NCBI GenBank assembly: GCA_041481445.1
Contig: JBGPBV010000078.1
Span: forward strand, 1 to 28,884
Direction of reading: 5' to 3'
Length of the DNA: 28,884 nucleotides
From: AA29 sp041481445
Lineage (GTDB): Bacteria > Acidobacteriota > Vicinamibacteria > Fen-336
The notes under the pieces were generated by a model. The model searched no databases and was not told the origin of the DNA. It saw only the letters and a list, made by a program, of their open reading frames with translations. Positions 1 through 6,476 of this stretch are shown here, piece by piece (the first letter of the stretch is position 1; each line of letters starts with the position of its first letter). The translations under genes were made by a program, and so were the position numbers.

Positions 1-68
1 GAGCTCGTCTTCGGAGCGTGGAGGGAGAGTGTCCCGGTCAGGATGCCGGCGACCCTTCCTGGAATCGG

Positions 69-1109
69 ATGAGCCGAATCCTTGTCATCGGCGGGACGGG
101 GTTCATCGGGCCGCACGTCGTCCGCGACCTGGCGTCGCGAGGCCACGACCTCGCCGTCTTCCACCGCAGCGTGCATCCCGTCGATCTGCCGAAAGGCACG
201 GTCGAGATCCACGGCGACCGGCGCGACCTGGCCGCCCACCGCGCCGCCTTCGACGCCTTCGCCCCCGAGGTCGTGGTCGACCTGATCCTCAGCTCGGGCC
301 GGCAGGCGGCCGCCCTCATGGACCTGTTCCGCGGGATGGTTCGCCGCGTGGTAGGGATCAGCAGCATGGACGTCTACCGCGCGTGCGGGGTGCTGCACGG
401 CTCGGAGCCGGGAGGGCTGGAGCCGCTGCCCCTCACCGAGGACTCGCCGGTGCGAACGGTCCTGCGCACCTACCCGCCGGAGAGCGTCCGCATGCTGCAG
501 TCGATCTTCGGCTGGCTGGACGACGAGTACGACAAGGTCCCGGTCGAGCAGGCGCTGCTCGGGGAGGCCAGCCTGCCCGGGACCGTGCTCCGTCTCCCGA
601 TGGTCTACGGTCCAGGGGATCCGCTCCATCGTTTCCACCCGGTGCTCAAGCGCATGGACGACGGCCGGCCGGCCATCCTCTTCGCGGACGACCTGGCTCG
701 ATGGCGAGGGACGAAGGGTTACGTCGAGAACGTCGCGGCCGCGATCGCGCTCGTCACGGTGGACGCGAGGGCGGCCGGCCGCGTCTACAACGTGGGGGAC
801 GCCGACACCGCCACCGAGATCGAATGGGCACAACGCGTGGCCGAAGCCATCGGATGGCGCGGCCGCCTCGTGACCCTGCCCCGCGACCAGACCCCCGCCC
901 ACCTGATCCGGCCCGGCAACGCCGCCCAGCACTGGGTGTCCAGCACGCGCCGCATCCGCGAGGAGCTCGGCTACCGCGAGCCGGTCTCCGCCGACGAGGC
1001 GCTCCGCCGCACGATCGCGTGGGAGCGCGCCCACCCGCCCATCCCGTTGGATCCGGCGCGGTTCGACTACGAGGCGGAGGACGAGGCGCTGGGTCGTGTG
1101 GCCGGCTGA
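69..1109 (+). CDS. NAD(P)-dependent epimerase/dehydratase, atypical extended SDR
   Basis: Predicted 346-aa cytoplasmic short-chain dehydrogenase/reductase of the extended, nucleotide-sugar-epimerase-like type. A Rossmann beta-alpha-beta start is visible at residues 4-14 (ILVIGGTGFIG), giving the GxxGxxG dinucleotide-binding loop. SSMDVY near residues 98-103 fits the catalytic Ser/Tyr strand. A YDKVPVEQ segment stands where a standard YxxxK would be, as in atypical SDRs related to chloroplast stem-loop-binding proteins. The middle (LPMVYGPGD, GYVENVAAAI, YNVGD) is typical of nucleoside-diphosphate-sugar epimerases. I chose the ATG at 69 because the Rossmann fold starts immediately after it; an upstream in-frame start would add 17 residues unlike the family. 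Substrate cannot be told. It lies 76 bases upstream of the Lhr gene with no clear operonic link. Confidence 0.88.
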   Translation: MSRILVIGGTGFIGPHVVRDLASRGHDLAVFHRSVHPVDLPKGTVEIHGDRRDLAAHRAAFDAFAPEVVVDLILSSGRQAAALMDLFRGMVRRVVGISSMDVYRACGVLHGSEPGGLEPLPLTEDSPVRTVLRTYPPESVRMLQSIFGWLDDEYDKVPVEQALLGEASLPGTVLRLPMVYGPGDPLHRFHPVLKRMDDGRPAILFADDLARWRGTKGYVENVAAAIALVTVDARAAGRVYNVGDADTATEIEWAQRVAEAIGWRGRLVTLPRDQTPAHLIRPGNAAQHWVSSTRRIREELGYREPVSADEALRRTIAWERAHPPIPLDPARFDYEAEDEALGRVAG

Positions 1110-1158
1110 TCTCGGACCCGGCCCGGCCATCCGGAACCCGGAGGGCGCGCTCGCGTAT

Positions 1159-1164
1159 TAGACT
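1159..1164 (+). promoter_or_regulatory. possible -10 element TAGACT upstream of the Lhr gene
   Basis: TAGACT lies 21 bases before the ATG at 1186 in the 76-base gap after the epimerase gene. It overlaps a small inverted repeat, TAGAC-N5-GTCTA (1159-1173). Similar TAnnCT hexamers precede other gene starts here (5119, 6451, 24256). I see no convincing -35 box, so this is a weak call. Confidence 0.3.
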
Positions 1165-1185
1165 GTCGGTCTACCCTCGGTTCCG

Positions 1186-4100
1186 ATGTCTTCGCTTCCG
1201 GCGTTCCATCCCGCGGTCCGTCGCTGGTTCGCCGAAAGGCTCGGCGAGCCGACCGCCCCCCAGCGCGAGGGCTGGCCCCTCATCCAGCAGGGCGGCAACG
1301 TCCTCATCGCGGCGCCCACCGGATCCGGCAAGACGCTGGCCGCCTTCCTGTCCGCGATCGACTCGCTCCTGCAGCAGGGACCCGCGCTGGCCGACCAGAC
1401 GACCGTCCTCTACGTCTCCCCGCTGCGAGCCCTTTCGAACGACGTCCAGAAGAACCTGCAAGGGCCGCTGGCCGAGATCCGGGCCCTGGACGAGACCCTG
1501 CCGGAGGTCCGCGTCACCGTCCGGACCGGGGACACGCCCTCCGGCCAGCGCACCGCGATGTCCCGCCGGCCGCCGCACATCCTCGTCACCACGCCCGAGT
1601 CGCTCTACCTCCTCCTGACCAGCGACGGGGGGCGGCGGATGCTGGCCACCGTGCGCACGGTGATCGTGGACGAGATCCACGCCCTGGTCCGCGACAAGCG
1701 CGGATCGCACCTGGCCCTGTCCCTCGAGCGCCTCGAGGTCCTGGCCGGCCGGCCGCTCCAGCGGGTCGGCCTCTCCGCGACCCAGAAGCCGCTCGACGAG
1801 GTCGCGCGCTTCCTGGCCGGGACGGGACGCTCTTGCCAGGTGGTGGACGCGGGGACCTTCCGCACCCTCGACCTCGGCGTCGAGGTCCCGCCGTCGCCCC
1901 TGGCCACGGTCTGCTCGCACGAGCAATGGGCGGAGATCTACGAGCGCATGGCCGAGCTGGTGCGCGAGCATCGCACGACGCTCGTGTTCGTCAACACGCG
2001 CAAGATGGCGGAGCGCATCGCGGCCCAGCTCACCCGGTTGCTGGGCGACGACGCGGTGGCGAGCCATCACGGCAGCCTCTCCCGGGAGAGGCGGCTCGAC
2101 GCGGAGCAGCGGCTCAAGGCCGGAAGCCTGCGGGCGCTCGTGGCCACCGCCTCCCTCGAGCTCGGCATCGACATCGGGGACGTGGACCTCGTCATCCAGG
2201 TCGGGGCCACGCGCTCGATCGCGACCTTCCTCCAGCGGGTGGGGCGCTCCGGCCACGCCCTGCGGAAGGTCCCCAAGGGCCGGCTCTTCCCGCTGACCCT
2301 CGACGAGCTGATGGAGGCGGCCGCCCTGCTGCGAGCGGTGGGCCGCGGCGTGCTCGACCGCACGCCGACGGCGCCGCGCGCCCTCGACATCCTGGCCCAG
2401 CAGGTGGTGGCGGCCTGCGTGCCCGAGCCCTGGGCCGAGGACGCGCTGCTGGAGACGGCGCGCCGGGCCTGGCCCTATCGCGACCTCACGCGGGACGAGC
2501 TCGACCAGGTGGTGGGCATCCACAGCCAGGGCCGGCGGGCCCTTCTCCATCGCGACGGCGTGGGCCGGCGACTCCTGGCCACCAAGCGGGCACGCCTGAC
2601 CGCGCTGCTCTCCGGGGGCGCCATCCCCGACACCGCCGACTACCAGGTGCGCGTGGAGCCGGAGGGCACGCTGGTCGGCACCGTCAACGAGGACTGGGCG
2701 ATCGAGTCCAACGGAGGCGACATCTTCCAGCTCGGGAACGCCTCCTGGCGCATCCTGCGCGTCGAGACGGGCGTGGTGCGCGTGGCCGACGCCAAGGGCC
2801 AGCCGCCCAGCCTGCCGTTCTGGCTGGGCGAAGCGCCCGGGCGCACCCGGGAGCTGGCGGCGGAGATCGCCACCCTGCGCGAGGAGATGGCCGCGCACGG
2901 GCCGGGGACGGCCTTCCTGCGCGCCTCCTGCGGTCCCGCCCTCCCCGAGGGGGCCGCCGTCCAGCTCGCCGACTACGTGGAGGCCGGGGTCAAGTCGCTC
3001 GGCAGCGTGCCCACGCAGCAACGGGTGGTGCTCGAGAGGTTCTTCGACGAGAGCGGCGGCATGCAGCTCGTGGTGCACGCGCCGTTCGGCTCGAAGATCA
3101 ACCGGGCCTGGGGCCTGGCCCTGCGCAAGAAGTTCTGCGTCGGCTTCGGGTTCGAGCTGCAGGCCGCCGCCAACGAGGAGGCGATCGTCCTCTCCCTCGG
3201 GCCGCAGCACAGCTTCGAGCTGCCGGAGGTCTTCGAGTACCTGCAGCCGGCCACGGCCCGCGAGACCCTGATCCAGGCCCTGCTGGCCGCGCCCATGTTC
3301 GAGACGCGCTGGCGCTGGAACACCCAGCGCTCGCTCCTCCTGGAGCGCTCGCGCAACGGCAAGAAGGTGCCGGCGGCGATCCTGCGCATGCGCGCGGACG
3401 ACCTGCTCGTCGGAGCGTTCCCGCAGGCGCGGGCCTGTCCGGAGACGCTGCCCGGCGGACCCATCGAGGTGCCGATGGATCATCCCATCGTGCGCCAGAC
3501 CGTCGAGGACTGCCTCACCGAGGCCATGGATGCGGAAGGGTTCTTCGAGGTGCTGGCCGCCCTCCACGACGGCCGCATCGAGCGGCGCGCGGTGGACACC
3601 GTGGAGCCGTCCGCCTTCGCGCGGGGCATCCTGTCCGCCCAGCCCTACAGCTTCCTGGACGACGCGCCCCTGGAAGAGCGGCGCACCCAGGCCGTGATGA
3701 CGCGGCGGGTGCTGGACGTGCGCACCGCGGACACGCTGGGCGCGCTCGACCCCGACGCGATCGCGCGCGTGCGCGAGGAGGCCTGGCCCCAGCCCGCGAG
3801 CGCGGAAGAAGTGCACGAGGCGCTGCTGTGGATGGGATACGTCGCGGAGGACGAGGCGCCCTTCTGGCGGGACTGGCTGGACGCGCTGGCCGCGGGCGGC
3901 CGGGTGGTCCGCGAGGACGGCCGCTGGTACGCCGTCGAAGCCTCCCGCGACCCGAAGGCCGTCCTCCGGGGCCGCATGGAGGCGCTGGGCCCGGTCTTCA
4001 GCGACGACCCGCTCCTCGTCCAGCTCGAAGCGGAGGGCGTGGTCCTTCGCGTGCGCATGGACGGGCGGCAGGCCTGGTGCGACCGGCGGCTGCTGGCCCG

Positions 4101-5082
4101 CATCCACCGCTACACGCTGGACCGCCTGCGCAAGGAGATCGAGCCGGTCACGGCCGCCCAGTTCCTGCACTTCCTGGCCTGCTGGCAGCACGTGGACCCG
4201 GCGCACAAGCTGGAGGGGCCGCGCGGCGTGGCCGCCGTCGTCGAGCAGCTGGCCGGGTTCGAGGCCCAGGCCACGGCCTGGGAAGGGAGCATCCTGCCCG
4301 CGCGGGTGCGCGGCTACAAGCGCGAATGGCTGGACCAGCTCACGCTGTCCGGCGAGGTGGCCTGGGGCCGCTTCTGGGGCGCCGGCCTGGCCGTGCCCCG
4401 GCGCACGCCCGTCAGCCTGGTCCTCCGCCAGGACCTCGAGCGCTGGTCGGGCCTGGCCGCCGCCGTCACGCGTCCCGAGATGCGCGCGGAAGCGGGCGCG
4501 GTGCACGAGGTGCTCGTGGCGCGGGGTGCGATGTTCGCGCCGGAGCTGGCGCGGGTCGTCCGCCTGCCCGCGGCCGCGGTCGAGAACGCGCTGGCCGAGC
4601 TGCTCGCCCTCGGCGCCGTGACCTGCGACTCGTATGCCGGCCTGCGCTGGCTGCTCGTGCCGGCCTGGCGCCGCCGCGCCGCCATCGCGGGCGCCGGACG
4701 CTGGAGCGTGCTCCGGTCCCAGCCCGAGACCGCCGACGCGGGCCCGGCGGAGTTCGTGGCCCGGCAGCTCCTGCGCCGCACGGGCGTGGTCTTCCGGAAG
4801 ACGGCCGCGCGCGAGCGGATCCCCGTGCTCTGGCGCGACGTCGTGCGCGCCTGCCGCCAGATGGAATCGCGCGGGGAGATCCGGGGCGGCCGCTTCGTGG
4901 CCGGCTTCGACGGCGAGCAGTACGCGCGGGCGGAGGCGGTCACGCTCCTCCGGGAAGTCCGCCGGCGGGGCCTGGTGCCGGCCCCGTCGCTGGCCGTCCG
5001 GCAGGGCGACCCGCTCGACTTCCGCGGCGTCCTGACCCCGGAGCCCCGGACGGTCGCCGCCCCCCGCGCCCAGCCGGCCTGA
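1186..5082 (+). CDS. lhr: Lhr-family ATP-dependent DNA helicase (superfamily 2)
   Basis: Predicted 1298-aa SF2 helicase of the Lhr (large helicase-related) family, which translocates 3'-5' on DNA and is linked to DNA repair in bacteria and archaea. Visible motifs are Q-motif-like TAPQREGWP (23-31), Walker A APTGSGKT (43-50), DEIH box (162-165), SAT (197-199), VASHHGS (about 291-297), LELGIDIG (324-331) and motif VI QRVGRSGH (350-357). The following winged-helix and Lhr-core beta-domain regions are recognised by overall similarity only. Long bacterial Lhr proteins reach about 1500 residues, so the C-terminal extension is somewhat short; the frame is open throughout. The ATG start sits 41 residues before Walker A, as usual. 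Long open frames on both other reading directions across this gene are GC-driven shadows. Confidence 0.93.
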   Translation: MSSLPAFHPAVRRWFAERLGEPTAPQREGWPLIQQGGNVLIAAPTGSGKTLAAFLSAIDSLLQQGPALADQTTVLYVSPLRALSNDVQKNLQGPLAEIRALDETLPEVRVTVRTGDTPSGQRTAMSRRPPHILVTTPESLYLLLTSDGGRRMLATVRTVIVDEIHALVRDKRGSHLALSLERLEVLAGRPLQRVGLSATQKPLDEVARFLAGTGRSCQVVDAGTFRTLDLGVEVPPSPLATVCSHEQWAEIYERMAELVREHRTTLVFVNTRKMAERIAAQLTRLLGDDAVASHHGSLSRERRLDAEQRLKAGSLRALVATASLELGIDIGDVDLVIQVGATRSIATFLQRVGRSGHALRKVPKGRLFPLTLDELMEAAALLRAVGRGVLDRTPTAPRALDILAQQVVAACVPEPWAEDALLETARRAWPYRDLTRDELDQVVGIHSQGRRALLHRDGVGRRLLATKRARLTALLSGGAIPDTADYQVRVEPEGTLVGTVNEDWAIESNGGDIFQLGNASWRILRVETGVVRVADAKGQPPSLPFWLGEAPGRTRELAAEIATLREEMAAHGPGTAFLRASCGPALPEGAAVQLADYVEAGVKSLGSVPTQQRVVLERFFDESGGMQLVVHAPFGSKINRAWGLALRKKFCVGFGFELQAAANEEAIVLSLGPQHSFELPEVFEYLQPATARETLIQALLAAPMFETRWRWNTQRSLLLERSRNGKKVPAAILRMRADDLLVGAFPQARACPETLPGGPIEVPMDHPIVRQTVEDCLTEAMDAEGFFEVLAALHDGRIERRAVDTVEPSAFARGILSAQPYSFLDDAPLEERRTQAVMTRRVLDVRTADTLGALDPDAIARVREEAWPQPASAEEVHEALLWMGYVAEDEAPFWRDWLDALAAGGRVVREDGRWYAVEASRDPKAVLRGRMEALGPVFSDDPLLVQLEAEGVVLRVRMDGRQAWCDRRLLARIHRYTLDRLRKEIEPVTAAQFLHFLACWQHVDPAHKLEGPRGVAAVVEQLAGFEAQATAWEGSILPARVRGYKREWLDQLTLSGEVAWGRFWGAGLAVPRRTPVSLVLRQDLERWSGLAAAVTRPEMRAEAGAVHEVLVARGAMFAPELARVVRLPAAAVENALAELLALGAVTCDSYAGLRWLLVPAWRRRAAIAGAGRWSVLRSQPETADAGPAEFVARQLLRRTGVVFRKTAARERIPVLWRDVVRACRQMESRGEIRGGRFVAGFDGEQYARAEAVTLLREVRRRGLVPAPSLAVRQGDPLDFRGVLTPEPRTVAAPRAQPA

Positions 5083-5118
5083 CCGGCGTCCCTCCTCCCC
5101 GGGCCGGCGCTACAGGCG

Positions 5119-5124
5119 TACACT
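5119..5124 (+). promoter_or_regulatory. possible -10 element TACACT
   Basis: TACACT lies 31 bases before the ATG at 5156, with a Shine-Dalgarno GGAGGGG (5143-5149) in between. It would serve the two-gene unit of the 164-aa secreted protein and the OmpA-like lipoprotein. No -35 box is evident. Confidence 0.3.
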
Positions 5125-5155
5125 CCAGGGCATCCTGATCTCGGAGGGGTGCGGC

Positions 5156-5650
5156 ATGACGACGACAGCGATGCGGGCCGCGCTGTGCGCGGCCATCGTG
5201 GCCACGGCGGTGGGAGCCTGGGCGCAGGCGCCCGCCCCGGCGAAGCCCATTGCCACGGGCGCGACGAACTGGGGCGACGGCGTGAGCATCGACCTCATGT
5301 CCGTGGAGCGGAAAGGGAGCATCCTGACCGTGAAGTGGGCGGTCCGGAACGGAGGGAGTGCCGCTGTGGCCGTGAAGTTCGGCCTGGTCGGGCGGGACCA
5401 GACGACGTACGCGGTCGACGAGGACAGCGGCACGAAGTACTACGTTCTCACGGACAAGGAGAAGCACGGGCTGGCCTCGGAGCACCAGTACGTCGGGGGG
5501 GACACCTACGGCATCGACGACACGATTCCGGCGGGGGGAACCGGACGCTACTGGATGAAGCTGCCGGCGCCGCCGCCGGCGGTGAAGGCGATCAGCCTCT
5601 TCTTCTCGAAGGCGGAGCCCTTCGAGTCCGTTCCCATCTCGGACAAGTAG
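5156..5650 (+). CDS. secreted protein of unknown function (164 aa)
   Basis: I do not recognise a named family. The protein starts with a Sec signal peptide (residues 1 to about 23, hydrophobic core AALCAAIVATAVGAWA, likely cut near AWA-QA), so it should be periplasmic or exported. The mature part of about 140 residues alternates beta-strand-like stretches (ILTVKWAVRN, VAVKFGLVG, TKYYVL, GRYWMKLPAP). This resembles the small Ig-like folds that sit beside OmpA-like proteins. It has no cysteine in the mature part and no catalytic motif. A strong Shine-Dalgarno GGAGGGG lies 6 bases before the ATG. The stop is 2 bases before the OmpA-like lipoprotein start, so the two are almost certainly co-transcribed and may act together at the envelope. 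Confidence 0.75.
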   Translation: MTTTAMRAALCAAIVATAVGAWAQAPAPAKPIATGATNWGDGVSIDLMSVERKGSILTVKWAVRNGGSAAVAVKFGLVGRDQTTYAVDEDSGTKYYVLTDKEKHGLASEHQYVGGDTYGIDDTIPAGGTGRYWMKLPAPPPAVKAISLFFSKAEPFESVPISDK

Positions 5651-5652
5651 AC

Positions 5653-6417
5653 ATGCGCGCGCGGATCGCGCTCGCCCTCGTCGCCGCCGGGATGGCCGCG
5701 TGTGGCCTCGGGCAGAAGAAGGAGGACGCCCGCGGAGGCGGCGGCGCGTCCGTCCAGGGCAGCGGACGTGCGGGTGGCGCACGCAGTGCGAGCCCCGCCG
5801 TGGCCTCGGCGGGTGGCGGCGTCGCGGGAGGCGCGATGGGCGCGCCGCTCGAGTGGATCGACCCCGAGCCGCCGGGCGCCCAGGAGATCGCCGAGCAGGT
5901 CCTCTCCGCTCCCTGGAACGAGACGAAGGTCACGCAACTCACGATGAGCATCACCACGCTCGTGGACCGCACGACCGGCCTCCAGGGGTTCCAGACCGGC
6001 CTGGCTCCGGCGGGGACGACCCTCGACCAGCGCCTCAGCCGCCTGGGGGCGGAGGTGACGGGCACGGAGGTCACCATTCGCCTGCCGGGGTCGGTCCTGT
6101 TCGATTTCGATTCCGCCCAGATCCGCCCCGACGCCGAGCGCACGCTGGCCGAGGTGGCGGAGGTCATCAAGGGCTATCCGCGCCGGCCGGTCAGGATCGA
6201 GGGACACACCGACTCCGTGGCCTCCGACGACTACAACCAGAAGCTCTCCGACCGCCGCGCGGCCTCCGTCCGGGCCTGGCTGGTGGCCAGGGGCCTGGAG
6301 GGGACGCGCCTCGCCACGCGCGGGTTCGGCGAGACGCGGCCGGTGGCGGACAACGCGACCGCCGAGGGGCGCCAGCGCAATCGCCGCGTCGAGGTGATCA
6401 TCGAGAAGGGCGGCTGA
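5653..6417 (+). CDS. OmpA-family peptidoglycan-associated lipoprotein
   Basis: Predicted 254-aa outer-membrane lipoprotein. The N-terminus has a positively charged, hydrophobic signal ending in a lipobox-like MAAC with Cys17. A Gly/Ala-rich linker of about 55 residues follows, then a middle region of unknown fold. The C-terminal OmpA/MotB-like peptidoglycan-binding domain spans about residues 147-254: it opens with VLFDFDSAQIRPDAE and carries IEGHTDSVASDDYNQKLSDR and RGFGETRPVADNATAEGRQRNRRVEV. These contain the conserved Asp and Arg that bind diaminopimelate in this family. Its likely role is anchoring the outer membrane to the cell wall. The ATG at 5653 is chosen because the signal peptide begins there; it follows the upstream stop by 2 bases. 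Confidence 0.9.
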   Translation: MRARIALALVAAGMAACGLGQKKEDARGGGGASVQGSGRAGGARSASPAVASAGGGVAGGAMGAPLEWIDPEPPGAQEIAEQVLSAPWNETKVTQLTMSITTLVDRTTGLQGFQTGLAPAGTTLDQRLSRLGAEVTGTEVTIRLPGSVLFDFDSAQIRPDAERTLAEVAEVIKGYPRRPVRIEGHTDSVASDDYNQKLSDRRAASVRAWLVARGLEGTRLATRGFGETRPVADNATAEGRQRNRRVEVIIEKGG

Positions 6418-6447
6418 GCGCCGCCACGGGCCTAAGCGCGTAGGTTT

Positions 6448-6456
6448 TGCTACACT
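6448..6456 (+). promoter_or_regulatory. extended -10-like element TGC-TACACT
   Basis: TGCTACACT (6448-6456) matches the extended -10 pattern TGnTAnnnT and ends 20 bases before the ATG at 6477. A TTG at 6447 is in frame with the gene but would start inside this element, which favours the ATG. No -35 box is obvious, as is common for extended -10 promoters. Confidence 0.4.
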
Positions 6457-6476
6457 TTGCGGCGCGATCCCTCCGC

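Noticed and set aside
1171..4506. A 1111-codon open frame antisense to the Lhr gene, and a 1101-codon one in another forward frame.
   Set aside because: Their products are low-complexity, rich in Arg, Gly, Pro, Ala and His, with no motifs. The Lhr frame carries all helicase motifs. Long shadow frames are expected when third positions are nearly all G or C.
5073..5087. Small hairpin GCCGG-N5-CCGGC at the stop of the Lhr gene.
   Set aside because: Five-bp GC stems like this occur by chance very often in such DNA, and there is no T tract.
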